A DNA stretch of 64,000 nucleotides from Fictibacillus terranigra (GCF_030412265.1 NZ_JAUHLN010000002.1:372001-436000); one strand, 5' to 3'; positions 17,782 through 27,465 are shown, counted from the first letter of the stretch. Program-made: numbers and translations. The notes: generated by a model not told the origin, from the sequence alone.

Positions 17782-20511
17782 TTAGTTTTGAGGCTGTTTG
17801 TTTGAAATTTTGTTGCGAAGTACCATTGGAAGAATTCCTCCATGGCGGTAGTAATCGATTTCTACTTCGCTGTCGAAGCGTGCGATGACTTCAAACTCAG
17901 TTTTTGTACCATCTTCAGATACTGCCGTAACTTTAATTACGTCACGCGGCTTAACATTTTCGTCAACTTCAACGGTGAACGCTTCTTTGCCAGTAAGACC
18001 GAATGTCTCTGCATTTTCGCCTTCTTTAAATTGAAGTGGAAGAACTCCCATCAACACGAGGTTGCTGCGGTGGATACGCTCAAAGCTTTCCGCAAGAACG
18101 GTTTGGATGCCAAGAAGGTTTGTACCTTTAGCTGCCCAGTCACGGGAGCTGCCCATTCCATAATCCTTGCCAGCGATAACCATCAAGCCAGTGTTGTTTT
18201 CTTTGTACTTCATGGCAGCTTTATAGATGCTCATCACTTCATTTTTCGGCCAGTACGTTGTCCATCCGCCTTCTGTACCTGGTGCGATCTGGTTGCGGAT
18301 GCGAATATTGGCGAACGTTCCGCGCATCATTACTTCGTGGTTACCGCGGCGGGAACCGTAAGAGTTAAATTCGCGAGGCTCTACACCATTTCTGATCAAG
18401 TATTTCCCAGCCGGAGAATCTTTAGCAATCGCACCTGCTGGAGAGATGTGGTCAGTTGTTACTGAATCACCAAACTTAGCGATCAGGCGAAGATCTTTCA
18501 ACGGCTGGATCTCTTTTAAATCAGCAGAAAGTTCTTCGAAGAATGGCGGGTTCTGAATATAAGTGGAGCTTTCATCAAAGCTGTAAAGCTTTTCAGCAGA
18601 TGTTTTCAATTCGTTCCATCGTGCGTTCTCATCAAAGACACTTTCGTATTCTTTTTTGAACACTTCCGGTGTAACTGCTTGGTTCATCGCTTCTTTGATC
18701 TCTGCAGATGAAGGCCAAATGTCTTTGAAGTAAACGTCATTGCCCTCACTGTCTTTTCCGAAAGAATCATTTTGAAGGTCGATGTTTACAGTTCCTGCCA
18801 GCGCATATGCCACTACTAGCGGAGGAGAAGCGAGATAATTCGCTTTAACGAGCGGATGGATACGTCCTTCAAAGTTACGGTTTCCTGAAAGAACTGATGC
18901 AACGGTTAAATCGTTTTTAGCAATTCCTTGTTCTACTTCTAGAGATAGAGGACCGGAGTTACCGATACATGTTGTACAGCCGTAGCCGACGAGGTTAAAG
19001 CCTAATTGATCAAGATAAGGCATAAGTCCTGCTTTTTCCAAATACCCTGTTACTACTTTTGATCCAGGAGCAAGAGAAGTTTTCACGTATGCTGGAACTT
19101 TAAGGCCTTTTTCGATCGCCTTTTTCGCAAGCAGACCTGCACCGAGCATCACATAAGGGTTGGATGTGTTCGTACAGCTGGTGATCGCTGCGATTGCGAT
19201 AGCACCTGTCTTCATGACAGAAGTCTCTCCGCTTGGATGCTTCACTTTTACTTCTTTATTGATCTCTTCTTCTGTTAGACCAAAGCCTGCATTTCCTTGT
19301 GGAGAAACAAGCGCTTTGTTGAAGGCTTCTTTCATCCTGGAAAGCGGAATCAAATCTTGTGGACGTTTCGGACCAGAAAGGTTGGATTCGATCTGAGCTA
19401 AATCGATTTCAACTACGTCTGTAAAGATTGGGTCTTCTGAACCTGCAGTGTAGAACAATCCGTTCGCTTTGCTGTACTCTTCCACAAGCTTGATTTGTTC
19501 TTCACTTCGGCCAGTGAGGCGAAGATAGTTGAGCGCTTCTTCATCAACCGGGAAGAAACCGCAGGTCGCACCGTATTCAGGAGCCATGTTGGAAATCGTC
19601 GCACGGTCTGCGAGCGGCATTTCGGCAAGGCCAGGTCCGAAGAACTCAACAAATTTACCGACTACTTTCTTCTCGCGAAGGACTTGAGTCACTTTTAACG
19701 CAAGGTCAGTCGCTGTTGCACCGTCTGGAAGTTCACCGATAAGCTTCACACCGATTACTTCAGGCACAGGGAAATAAGAAGGCTGTCCGAGCATTCCAGC
19801 TTCGGCTTCGATACCACCAACACCCCAGCCCAGAACACCAAGACCGTTGATCATCGTAGTATGGGAATCCGTTCCGACTAGTGAGTCTGGGAAAGCTTCA
19901 AGCTCTCCTTCTACTTCGTGGCTTTGCACGACAGAAGCAAGATACTCGAGGTTAACCTGGTGAACAATCCCTGTAGCAGGCGGTACTGCACGATAGTTAT
20001 CGAACGCCGACTGAGCCCAGCTTAACAGCTTATAACGCTCTTCGTTTCGTTCAAACTCCAGGTTCATGTTTACATTTAATGAATCAGCTGTTCCATATTT
20101 ATCAACCTGTACAGAGTGGTCAACTACAAGGTCGACCGGAATGTCAGGGTTAATTTGTGCAGGATCTCCGCCCATGTCCTTCATGGCTTTTCTTAAAGAA
20201 GCCAAGTCAACGACGGCTGGTACTCCTGTAAAGTCCTGCAGGATAACACGTGAAGGCTTGAAAGGAACATCAATATTCTTAAGTTCAGGAGTTCCCCATT
20301 TGGCAAGGTTTTCAATATGTTCTTTTAAAATAACTCTTCCGTCATGCTGCCTTAAAACGGATTCAAGCAAAATTTTAACGGAATAAGGCAATCTGGAAAC
20401 GTTGCCGACACCCGCTTCTTCGAGTGCTTTCAGTCGATAGTAGTTATACGTTTTTCCATTGGCGCTAAATGTGGAACGCGCATTAAAAATGTCATTTTGT
20501 TGTTTAGTCAT
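17782..20511 (-). CDS. citB: aconitate hydratase
   Basis: 909 residues, identical in length to B. subtilis CitB. It interconverts citrate and isocitrate in the TCA cycle and, without its 4Fe-4S cluster, acts as an RNA-binding regulator. The cluster cysteines are in [10 protein letters not shown] and [12 protein letters not shown]. The frame is open to 20577, but the ATG at 20511 (MTKQQNDIF) has GGAGGAG upstream. A likely sigma-A promoter reads TTTACT-17-TATGAT on the minus strand at 20629-20657. The expected regulators (CcpC, CodY) are known only for B. subtilis. Confidence 0.97.
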   Translation of the reverse strand: MTKQQNDIFNARSTFSANGKTYNYYRLKALEEAGVGNVSRLPYSVKILLESVLRQHDGRVILKEHIENLAKWGTPELKNIDVPFKPSRVILQDFTGVPAVVDLASLRKAMKDMGGDPAQINPDIPVDLVVDHSVQVDKYGTADSLNVNMNLEFERNEERYKLLSWAQSAFDNYRAVPPATGIVHQVNLEYLASVVQSHEVEGELEAFPDSLVGTDSHTTMINGLGVLGWGVGGIEAEAGMLGQPSYFPVPEVIGVKLIGELPDGATATDLALKVTQVLREKKVVGKFVEFFGPGLAEMPLADRATISNMAPEYGATCGFFPVDEEALNYLRLTGRSEEQIKLVEEYSKANGLFYTAGSEDPIFTDVVEIDLAQIESNLSGPKRPQDLIPLSRMKEAFNKALVSPQGNAGFGLTEEEINKEVKVKHPSGETSVMKTGAIAIAAITSCTNTSNPYVMLGAGLLAKKAIEKGLKVPAYVKTSLAPGSKVVTGYLEKAGLMPYLDQLGFNLVGYGCTTCIGNSGPLSLEVEQGIAKNDLTVASVLSGNRNFEGRIHPLVKANYLASPPLVVAYALAGTVNIDLQNDSFGKDSEGNDVYFKDIWPSSAEIKEAMNQAVTPEVFKKEYESVFDENARWNELKTSAEKLYSFDESSTYIQNPPFFEELSADLKEIQPLKDLRLIAKFGDSVTTDHISPAGAIAKDSPAGKYLIRNGVEPREFNSYGSRRGNHEVMMRGTFANIRIRNQIAPGTEGGWTTYWPKNEVMSIYKAAMKYKENNTGLMVIAGKDYGMGSSRDWAAKGTNLLGIQTVLAESFERIHRSNLVLMGVLPLQFKEGENAETFGLTGKEAFTVEVDENVKPRDVIKVTAVSEDGTKTEFEVIARFDSEVEIDYYRHGGILPMVLRNKISNKQPQN

Positions 20512-20628
20512 TACTCCACTCTCCTCCTTCAAACCAATCATACACCAAACTAGAGAAAAATTGTCGAAAAATTGCACGTACCCTGCAAAATTCTCTTTTT
20601 ATCGCTCTACAATTTTTTTCCCTTATTT

Positions 20629-20657
20629 ATCATACGAAAGTGCTTTCAATAAGTAAA
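20629..20657 (-). promoter_or_regulatory. probable citB promoter
   Basis: On the minus strand TTTACT and TATGAT are separated by 17 bases, about 120 bp upstream of the citB start. The -10 box lies inside a 12-base sequence that recurs inverted at 20725-20736. Confidence 0.55.
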
Positions 20658-20780
20658 TGACAGATTTGTTATTAAACAGTATAAGAAAATGTTATGTTCA
20701 GTGCCTAACACCAAAAATTGACGTTTTCGTATGATATATAGACTTAATTTAATTTTTCTTTCAGAAAGGAGCTGAGGCAC

Positions 20781-20972
20781 ATGGCTATTCTAAAACAGCT
20801 GGCTACACTTCTTGTTGTTATCGGAGCATTGAGCTGGGGTCTGATTGGTTTATTTGATTTTAATGTAGTCACCGCCATCTTTGGAAGCGGTTCCACTTTA
20901 ACGCAGATTATCTATGTATTGGTCGGTTTAAGCGGTCTATGGCAGCTTGTCGATTGGTTAAAGAGTAAGTAG
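20781..20972 (+). CDS. DUF378 membrane protein (YuzA-like)
   Basis: 63 residues with two membrane segments and the family signature GALSWGLIGLFDFNVV..IF. It corresponds to B. subtilis YuzA-type DUF378 proteins of unknown function. AGAAAGGAGCTGAGGCAC provides the ribosome site. It is transcribed divergently from citB and ends at its own terminator. Confidence 0.85.
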   Translation: MAILKQLATLLVVIGALSWGLIGLFDFNVVTAIFGSGSTLTQIIYVLVGLSGLWQLVDWLKSK

Positions 20973-20985
20973 AGGTCTTTTTAAA

Positions 20986-21014
20986 AGAAGCACTCCAGAA
21001 ATAGGGAGTGCTTT
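20986..21014 (+). terminator. terminator of the DUF378 gene
   Basis: AGCACTCC pairs with GGGAGTGCT and is followed by nine T. Confidence 0.9.
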
Positions 21015-21060
21015 TTTTTTATTGTTCTGCGCAAACTAAAGGGACAAGGGGGTGGATCTA

Positions 21061-21237
21061 ATGGCAAAAGCTAAAGGAAAAGCAAATCATGTGCGGCCTG
21101 GAATGAATGCGGCCAAAGCACAGGGCGGAGGCGCAGGGTACAACACTGAATTTGGAAATGAACAGCTGCTCGCTTCAAACGAACCTTTAACCGAGGCTCA
21201 AAAACAAAACAACAAAAAAACAAAAAAACGAAAATGA
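21061..21237 (+). CDS. sspO: small acid-soluble spore protein O
   Basis: 58 residues beginning [20 protein letters not shown], then QGGGAGY and a Lys/Asn-rich tail. This is the SspO (CotK) family, made in the forespore. The ATG at 21061 follows AAGGGGGTG; the open frame starts three codons earlier. In B. subtilis sspO and sspP are one unit. Here a convergent coiled-coil gene lies between them. Confidence 0.92.
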   Translation: MAKAKGKANHVRPGMNAAKAQGGGAGYNTEFGNEQLLASNEPLTEAQKQNNKKTKKRK

Positions 21238-21238
21238 C

Positions 21239-21493
21239 TCAGCTGTTATATTGCGAAATATAGCCTTGAAGCTCTGAACGGTACTGCTCAAGCTGCTGTC
21301 TTTGATGTTCGGAGGATACTTCAAGCGCGTTATCGATCTGCTGAAGTGCTTCTTCCGCTTCCTTCTTCAGTTCTTTAACCCTTGTGCCGTAATCGGCAGC
21401 CTGGTCCTGAATGAGCTGGTGTGCTGTGACCGCTTGGGAATATCCTTTTTCAGCATCCTGAAAAGCTTGTTGTTTATCTTTTTGATAAGGCAT
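21239..21493 (-). CDS. small coiled-coil protein, unknown
   Basis: 84 residues, almost wholly helical and Gln/Glu/Lys-rich ([20 protein letters not shown].., ..[20 protein letters not shown]). AAGGAGAACGAGTG precedes the ATG at 21493; the frame runs on to 21700 without further support. It is convergent with sspO (1 base between stops) and divergent from sspP, which suggests a sporulation link by position only. No family is recognised with certainty. Confidence 0.7.
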   Translation of the reverse strand: MPYQKDKQQAFQDAEKGYSQAVTAHQLIQDQAADYGTRVKELKKEAEEALQQIDNALEVSSEHQRQQLEQYRSELQGYISQYNS

Positions 21494-21574
21494 CACTCGT
21501 TCTCCTTTGCTAGATGTCATGATGTCCTTACTATGCCAAAACAAAGAAAAATTTATGCAATAATGGAGGGTCTT

Positions 21575-21715
21575 ATGACAGAACATAATGCATTTCATGA
21601 TATGCGCAAAAATGCTCCTAAAGGCGAAAATCCAGGACAGCCGGAGCCGTTGAGCGGATCCAAAAAAGTAAAGAACAGAAACCATACCCGCCAAAAGCAT
21701 GGCGGTAAAATGTAG
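21575..21715 (+). CDS. sspP: small acid-soluble spore protein P
   Basis: 46 residues. [20 protein letters not shown], then [10 protein letters not shown], is the conserved SspP (CotL) sequence. TGGAGGGTCTT precedes the ATG at 21575; the longer open frame upstream is not coding. It is followed at once by a terminator that separates it from the convergent selA. Confidence 0.93.
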   Translation: MTEHNAFHDMRKNAPKGENPGQPEPLSGSKKVKNRNHTRQKHGGKM

Positions 21716-21719
21716 CTAC

Positions 21720-21747
21720 CAAGCCAACCTCTGTGTTGGCTTTTGTT
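21720..21747 (+). terminator. terminator of sspP
   Basis: AAGCCAAC CTCT GTGTTGGCTT hairpin followed by a short T-rich run; it could also act on the convergent selA transcript. Confidence 0.8.
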
Positions 21748-23128
21748 ACACACTCAAAAACGCAGACACAAGATCTCTTTCATCTTTTTCATCCAATGTT
21801 CGAGGATCGATGACACAGCTGTTGTTTTTTACGTTTACAATGACAGGGATTCTCTGCCTTCTTAACTCTTTCGCGAGTGCAGAAGGCGAGAGTTTCGGGG
21901 CTGTTACTTCTATTATATAGGTCGGCAAGAGTACGTCCGGCATGGTACCGCCTCCTGGCAGAGAAGTTCCCTCTCTCACATGGCAGCAGTACATTCTTTC
22001 TAACTGTTCAGCGATCCGATCTGCCTGAGTCTTCAGTTCCTCCGGAGTTTTCAGCATGTCGCGGATGGCTGGGATCTCTTTGGATCTCTCCTCATTATGA
22101 TAAGCGAGTAACGTAGCTTCCAGTGCAGACAGAGTAAGTTTGTCCACACGAAGCACCCTTGCGAGCTGATGCTTTTTCAACGTGTTTATAAGTTCTTTTT
22201 TTCCTGCAATGATGCCGGCCTGTGGGCCGCCGAGCAATTTATCACCTGAAAATGAAATAAGGTCAATTCCCGACTGAATGGCTGGCTTGATTTCTGGTTC
22301 ATCACCGATCTTATAATTTGAAAAAGGAAAGAGCGAACCGCTTCCCATGTCTTCATAAATCAAAAGTTCGGGATGCTGCTTTTTCAGCGCCGTCAGCTCC
22401 GCTGCAGAAATGCTCTTCGTAAAACCCCTCATTGTGAAATTGCTGCTGTGGACTTTCATGATCATGGCCGTTTCACTCGAGAGGCCTTGTTCATAGTCGG
22501 ACATATGCGTCTTATTCGTCGTGCCTACTTCCATCAGATGGGCACCGCTTTCCTTCATGATGGATGACACCCGAAAGGAACCGCCGATCTCGACAAGCTC
22601 TCCCCTTGAAACAATGACTTCCTTCTCTTTGGCAAATACACTCAAGATAAAATAGACCGCTGCAGCGTTGTTGTTCACAACCATCGCTGCCTCACTGCCT
22701 GTTATGGCAGTGATCTGATGTTCAATGACTGCATGCCGTGAGCCTCTCTCACCATCTTCAAGATTAAATTCAAGGTTCGTATAAGAAGCGGCTGCTTTTG
22801 CCACACGTTCTGCTGCAGCTTGGCTCAGCCTTGCTCTCCCCAAATTCGTATGGAGAACAACACCTGTAGCATTAATGACCCTTCTCAACAGATAAGGGCC
22901 GTCTTCGGCCAGCCTGCGATTGACAGCCTCACATACCTGCGTCAATAGTTCAGATTGTTCGGTACCTCCGTTATAGCTTCCAACTTGCATGGCATGGCGA
23001 ATAGCGGCTATCTCTTCCTGAATCCATTTCGTGATGACTTCTGCAGGAACCTCAGATGTTCCTTTTTGCCAATCCTGTGCCTGTATGACAGTATTTACAG
23101 CAGGCAGTCTCCTTAATTTGTCCTTCAC
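21746..23128 (-). CDS. selA: L-seryl-tRNA(Sec) selenium transferase
   Basis: This PLP enzyme of about 460 residues converts seryl-tRNA(Sec) to selenocysteyl-tRNA(Sec) using selenophosphate. The N-terminal RRLPAVNTVI, NATGVVLHTNLGRA and the PLP lysine in SFSGDKLLGGPQ (about residue 297) are all intact. The frame is open from a TTG at 23146, but the GTG at 23128 has AAGGAG 7 bases upstream and is the better start. It is divergent from selD, with about 75 bp between them. Confidence 0.95.
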   Translation of the reverse strand: MKDKLRRLPAVNTVIQAQDWQKGTSEVPAEVITKWIQEEIAAIRHAMQVGSYNGGTEQSELLTQVCEAVNRRLAEDGPYLLRRVINATGVVLHTNLGRARLSQAAAERVAKAAASYTNLEFNLEDGERGSRHAVIEHQITAITGSEAAMVVNNNAAAVYFILSVFAKEKEVIVSRGELVEIGGSFRVSSIMKESGAHLMEVGTTNKTHMSDYEQGLSSETAMIMKVHSSNFTMRGFTKSISAAELTALKKQHPELLIYEDMGSGSLFPFSNYKIGDEPEIKPAIQSGIDLISFSGDKLLGGPQAGIIAGKKELINTLKKHQLARVLRVDKLTLSALEATLLAYHNEERSKEIPAIRDMLKTPEELKTQADRIAEQLERMYCCHVREGTSLPGGGTMPDVLLPTYIIEVTAPKLSPSALAKELRRQRIPVIVNVKNNSCVIDPRTLDEKDERDLVSAFLSV

Positions 23129-23203
23129 ATTCCTGCTCCTTTCCAAGCATTTTCTTTCAGCTTTTATTCAAAATGTTTATACTAATCTAAGGAGGTGTAA
23201 TAT

Positions 23204-24262
23204 ATGACGAGCCAGGATAAAATCCGTTTAACTCAATTTTCAACCAAAGGCGGCTGAGGCTGCAAAATCGGTCCCGAGGACCTGGCACAAGTTTTGTGCC
23301 ATTTACCAGAAAGAGAAGCCGACCCTAACCTGATCGTCGGCATGGAAACGTCCGATGATGCTGGCGTATATAAGCTGAATGAAGAAACAGCAATGATTCA
23401 AACTGTCGATTTCTTTACACCCATTGTAGATGATCCGTACAGGTTTGGACAAATTGCTGCAGCGAATGCTTTAAGTGACGTTTATGCAATGGGCGGCATA
23501 CCGAAAACCGTATTAAATATCGTCGCTTTTCCGCTGAAAAAATTAGGCCATGAAGTATTAGCGGAAATTCTAAGGGGTGCTGCCGACAAAGTGAAAGAAG
23601 CCGGAGCCTTGATTATCGGAGGTCATTCCATTGATGATCAGGAGCCGAAATTCGGTTTATCTGTCACAGGGCTTGCACACCCTGATCACATCTACCAAAA
23701 TGTAGGATCAAAGCCCGGCGACGCTCTTGTTCTTACAAAACCGATCGGAATCGGCATTCAGACGACGGCCATCAAACAGAATCGGTTAGATGAAGGACAG
23801 GTTCGGTATGTATCGGACATCATGGCTTCATTGAACAAAACCGCGGCAGAATGTTTGGCAAACTACGAACCCAATGCCGTCACCGATGTGACAGGATTCG
23901 GATTGCTCGGACATGCCAGTGAGATGGCGAGAGGAAGTGAATCGGTTTCTATCTCTATCTCTTATTCCCAAACACCGATCGTCGAAGGAACAGATGCACT
24001 CGCCGAGCTGGGAGTCGTCCCCGGCGGCACGAAAGCGAACCATCGCTGGATTAAAGACTTGATCGCATACGATGAGTCGTTGACGGAAACACAGCAATGG
24101 ATATTATGTGATGCTGTTACTTCCGGCGGTTTACTCGTCAGTCTGCCGGAGGACCAGGCTGATGCTTACCTGCGTGATCTGCACGATGCAGGATTGAAAC
24201 AAGCGGCAAAGATCGGCAGAGTGACTGAACGAAAAGAAAAATTAATCAACATTGAACCCTAA
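23204..24262 (+). CDS. selD: selenide, water dikinase with in-frame UGA (selenoprotein SelD)
   Basis: It makes selenophosphate from selenide and ATP, the selenium donor for SelA. The ATG at 23204 follows AAGGAGGTG. The frame runs through TGA at 23255-23257 (codon 18) and stays open to 24262 (352 residues). The TGA is at the catalytic Cys/Sec position: ..FSTKGG-U-GCKIGPEDL.., equivalent to the Cys of E. coli SelD. Two hairpins follow at SECIS distance. An ORF caller that treats UGA as stop would lose the first 30 codons. Later motifs (DVTGFGLLGH, VPGGTKAN) are normal. Confidence 0.95.
23258..23301 (+). promoter_or_regulatory. bacterial SECIS candidate in selD
   Basis: Hairpin 1 is GGTCC (23270-23274), loop CGA, GGACC (23278-23282); its loop starts 17 bases after the UGA. 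Hairpin 2 is TGGCACAA (23283-23290), loop GTT, TTGTGCCA (23294-23301); its loop starts 33 bases after. Both have G in the first two loop positions and fall in the 16-37 base window used for bacterial SECIS prediction. Confidence 0.7.
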
Positions 24263-24263
24263 A

Positions 24264-24291
24264 AAACTCCGGTTACTCCGGAGTTTTTTTC
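24264..24291. terminator. bidirectional terminator between selD and selB
   Basis: ACTCCGG pairs with CCGGAGT, with A and T runs. The selB stop codon lies in the loop. Confidence 0.9.
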
Positions 24292-26206
24292 CATCTTCTC
24301 TGACCATCTGCACGTTCGGTAAACCCCAACTGATCCAGCAATTCTAGAAAAGGAATAAGGAATTTCCTTGAGGTATTCAAGACCGTTTTTGCTTCCTGTA
24401 TGGAAAATGATGATGGGCAACCTTCTTTTAATGTCCTCAAATGTGTTTTAAGGGCTTTACTATGGATCAGCCTGTTTTCACCCACTTGGACGGCCTGGCC
24501 GGAGCGGCGCATATAGGACAGGATGTCCAGATGAAGACACTTGGGGAGCCCCGTTAGTGCGTAAAGCCGGTCAAAAGGCTCTGATTCCATTCCTTGTTGA
24601 TATAGTTTTTTTTCCAATTGCCGATACCGGCCTCTCCATTGTTCTGGAATTCCGGGCTTGAAATCGACTCTTGCAATCATGTTCTGTTTTTGCCGCAATC
24701 CACCTTCATGGATGAGTTGTTTTAAAACAAACTCATTCAGCAAGACAGGATATCCTTGGAACCGCTGCAGAAGTTCTGCTTTATCCATTCCTTCCCGCAA
24801 AGGAGAATGCCGGTGAAACTGATCTGCTTCTTCTACCATCTTGTTTTTAATTTCTGTGACACTTTCAACAAGTGTGTATTGTTCAGGAGAAACCTCAACG
24901 ATCTGGTTTTCAGCCAACAAACGCTGAAGATGATGAGACAGTGCGGCAGGAATTCCTGTTAATTTAGCCATCTCCTCTGCATGCAGCAATTGATAAGACC
25001 GCAGGTGGCGAAGGATCCATTCTTCAGGTGAACCCTCCTTTTTCTCTCTGAGAAAGGCAACTGTATCCTCACCAAACCGGTATTTTTCACCGTTTGGATC
25101 GATCACTTCTCCGCCGCCGACCGTCTCTTCTGGAGATGGCCTCCTCACAATGAAACGGTCCCCGCGCTTGGCAGTGACCGGGTGGATTAACCGAATCTGG
25201 CAATAGGCTTCACTCTCTTTTTCCGTAGAATCGTTTCTGTCAAAGAATACAATCCTCCCCATCACCTCTGTTGTCCCTATGTAAAATTTAATCCACTGCC
25301 GCTGCTTGATCTTCCTATGATTCCTGGAAAAACGGAGCATGATGTCCAGCGTATCCGTAACGTGATACGCTCCCGGAGAAAAAAGGACATGGCCTCTTTT
25401 AACGTCATTCAGCTTGATTCCCGCAATGTTTAATGCTGCCCTTTGTCCTGCTTGGGCATGATCCACTTGTTCGTTGTGTATTTGCAGCTGCCTTACCTTG
25501 ACAAAAGCTCCGCCCGGCTCCAGTTGCAGGGAATCACCTGCTGAGACTGAACCTTCCAAGACCGTTCCTCTTACAACCGTTCCCTGTCCGGGTATAGTGA
25601 AAGCGTGGTCGATCGGAAGCCGGAACGGACCGCGTTCGTTCTTGGCAGATACGTTTTCCGCCATTTCGAGGAGTTTCAGCCGCAATTCCTCCATCCCAGT
25701 TCGTGACAAACTGTCAGTAAATAGAACTGAACGGTCATGGAAAGAAAAGCGGTTCAACATCTCAATGATTTCATCCGATAGCATTGCCTTCCATTCTTCG
25801 TCGACCTTATCTGCCTTGGATACGGCACAGACCAGATTCGTTATCCCCAAAAATTGCAGGATTTCCAAATGCTCAACGGTTTGCGGCATCACTCCTTCAT
25901 CTGCGGCGATCACAAGGATGACCATATCGATCCCCGCTGAGCCTGCAATCATCTGGCGGATAAACCGTTCATGCCCTGGAACGTCGATGATTACGGCCCG
26001 TACACCGTTACCAAGGTGAAAAGGGGCGATGCCTGGTTCAATGGTCATGCCTCGTTCTTTTTCCTCTTTTAACGTGTCCGTGTCCATGCCGCTTAACGCC
26101 TTGGTCAACGCCGTTTTCCCATGGTCAATATGGCCGGCAACCCCTATCGTGATATGCTGTGCACCGATTACAGACACCTCCTTTTTTTCCTTTTTATATC
26201 GTATCA
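24273..26206 (-). CDS. selB: selenocysteine-specific elongation factor
   Basis: It carries Sec-tRNA to the ribosome at UGA codons that are followed by a SECIS. The GTPase motifs are GHIDHGKT, DVPGHE and SKADK. EF-Tu-like domains II-III follow, then a C-terminal winged-helix region that binds the SECIS. About 640 residues, the usual size. The start is unclear. The frame is open to 26237. The ATG at 26206 has no ribosome site, and the strong AAGGAGG at about 26178 overlaps a GTG; the first well-conserved residues (HITIGVAGHID) begin just after. Confidence 0.93.
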
Positions 26207-26306
26207 TTTTTTTGGGCAATCCGGCAGTACCTCTCAAGCTTTATTCGGGTGACGCTATCTATTCGATCACAAATGTGTTATACTTATTAAAAGTGAGGTG
26301 GCGTTT

Positions 26307-26525
26307 TTGAACGTTTATAAGCCTAAAAAAAGTAATCTGAAGTCATTAATTGCTAATAAGAACATGAAGCTTCAAGGTCTTTCAAAAAAGACCAATATCT
26401 CTGTTGACCAGTTAAAGGATTACCAATCTAAAAAAGTAATGAGTCTAAGCAATGCGATGACCATTGCCAAGGAATTGGATTGCCAGATTGAAGATCTTTA
26501 TGACTGGAAGATAGTAAAAGAGTGA
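26307..26525 (+). CDS. small XRE-type helix-turn-helix regulator
   Basis: 72 residues. LQGLSKKTNISVDQLKDYQS is a helix-turn-helix of the Cro/CI type (HTH_26-like), followed by ..LSNAMTIAKELDCQIEDLYD. The start is best placed at TTG 26307 after GAGGTG. Its targets are unknown. It is between selB (divergent) and the tRNA-Sec gene, so a link to selenium metabolism is possible but not shown. A hairpin terminator overlaps its stop. Confidence 0.75.
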   Translation: MNVYKPKKSNLKSLIANKNMKLQGLSKKTNISVDQLKDYQSKKVMSLSNAMTIAKELDCQIEDLYDWKIVKE

Positions 26526-26545
26526 AACTTTCACTCTTTTTCCTT
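26517..26545 (+). terminator. terminator of the HTH gene
   Basis: AAAGAGTGAAA and TTTCACTCTTT form a near-perfect hairpin with a T-rich tail that covers the stop codon. Confidence 0.8.
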
Positions 26546-26562
26546 TTTGTTAGTCGCATTGG

Positions 26563-26769
26563 ATGAACAATATTTCATTACGAATTAGGGAGAGAACCAA
26601 GCTGAAAAATAATCTTTTTGCCGCCGGTGAATCCGTAACGATAAAAGCTACAGATGAAACGGTAACGGTAATGCGATGCAAGTTCATTAAGAACATGAAA
26701 CGTTATTCTTATATCGTGAAGGAAAACCCTTCAACCTTTTATTTTGAAGAAGAGCTTGTTAAGAAATAA
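26563..26769 (+). CDS. small protein of unknown function
   Basis: 68 residues from the ATG at 26563, which lacks a ribosome site. The likely domain begins later (KNNLFAAGESVTIKATDETV..) with AGGGAG nine bases before a CTG codon, so initiation at CTG is possible. The rest is beta-strand-rich (MKRYSYIVKENPSTFYFEEE), like small SH3-type or YopX-like folds. No family recognised. It ends 10 bases before the tRNA-Sec gene. Confidence 0.5.
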   Translation: MNNISLRIRERTKLKNNLFAAGESVTIKATDETVTVMRCKFIKNMKRYSYIVKENPSTFYFEEELVKK

Positions 26770-26779
26770 TTCCTTACAC

Positions 26780-26876
26780 GGGGCCAGAAGTGATGCTGGT
26801 GCTCGCCTGGGTCTTCAAAACCTTTTGGGAGGCGCGTGCCGTCTCCGGTGGGTTCGATTCCCACGTGGTCCCGCCA
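26780..26876 (+). tRNA. selC: tRNA-Sec (anticodon UCA)
   Basis: 97 bases. Acceptor GGGGCCA pairs with TGGTCCC (one G-T wobble) and the CCA end is encoded. The anticodon loop CTTCAAA places TCA at 26815-26817, as in E. coli selC. A long variable arm (about 26824-26847) and a 5-bp T stem (GTGGG/CCCAC) follow. Oddities: the eighth acceptor pair expected for bacterial tRNA-Sec would be G-G, and the anticodon stem has only four good pairs. It is encoded 0.6 kb from selB. Confidence 0.93.
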
Positions 26877-26904
26877 ATGAAAAAGAAGAATGGACATAAA
26901 ATAA

Positions 26905-26939
26905 AGGGAGACGGCAGATGCCGCCTTCTTTTTTATTGT
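26905..26939 (+). terminator. terminator after tRNA-Sec (also for the PfpI gene)
   Basis: A hairpin centred on CGGCA GA TGCCG with outer pairs GGGAG/CTTC, and A and T runs on both sides. It serves the tRNA and the convergent PfpI-family gene. Confidence 0.8.
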
Positions 26940-26943
26940 TCTT

Positions 26944-27465
26944 TTATTCTGCCAGTTCATCCGCAAATGCTTTCACATAGGGCGGAAGGTCCGGGGGACG
27001 GCGGCTTGAAACTAAATGTCCATCAACGACTACAGCCTCATCCAGCCATTCAGCTCCGGCGTTCTCCATGTCATCCTTAATTCCCGGTGTACTCGTTACT
27101 TTTTTACCTTGAAGGATCTTAGCGGAAATCAGAACCCAGCCGGCATGGCAAATCTGCCCGATGGGCTTTTTATGGTTGTCCATGTGCTTGACTATCTCGA
27201 TGACGTTTGGTAAACGTCTCAGTTTGTCTGGTGCCCATCCGCCGGGTACGAGCAGAGCATCATAGTCCGAAGGATTGATCTCATCAAATGAGTAATCCGC
27301 TTCGGCTGGCACCCCGTATTTTCCCTTATAAATTTCTCCCTTTGTTTCTCCGGCCAGATCGACCTGGGCTCCTTCCTCCCGCAACCGCAGGATCGGATAC
27401 CACAATTCCAGATCTTCGAACTCATGATGTACCAAACTTAAGACCTTTTTGTTCGCTAACCTCAT
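26944..27465 (-). CDS. DJ-1/PfpI family protein
   Basis: 173 residues of the glutamine-amidotransferase-like DJ-1/PfpI fold. ALLVPGGWAPDKLR and GQICHAGWVL, with the nucleophilic Cys at about 105 before His, are characteristic. Family members act as deglycases, chaperones or proteases; the role here is open. The frame is open to 27522, but the ATG at 27465 (MRLANKKV) has GGAGG with a 7-base spacer. It is convergent with tRNA-Sec. Confidence 0.85.
   Translation of the reverse strand: MRLANKKVLSLVHHEFEDLELWYPILRLREEGAQVDLAGETKGEIYKGKYGVPAEADYSFDEINPSDYDALLVPGGWAPDKLRRLPNVIEIVKHMDNHKKPIGQICHAGWVLISAKILQGKKVTSTPGIKDDMENAGAEWLDEAVVVDGHLVSSRRPPDLPPYVKAFADELAE

Noticed and set aside
23255-23257. TGA as the end of a short selD ORF or a sequencing error
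   Set aside because: The frame, the catalytic-site position, the hairpins and the presence of selA, selB and tRNA-Sec all support selenocysteine.
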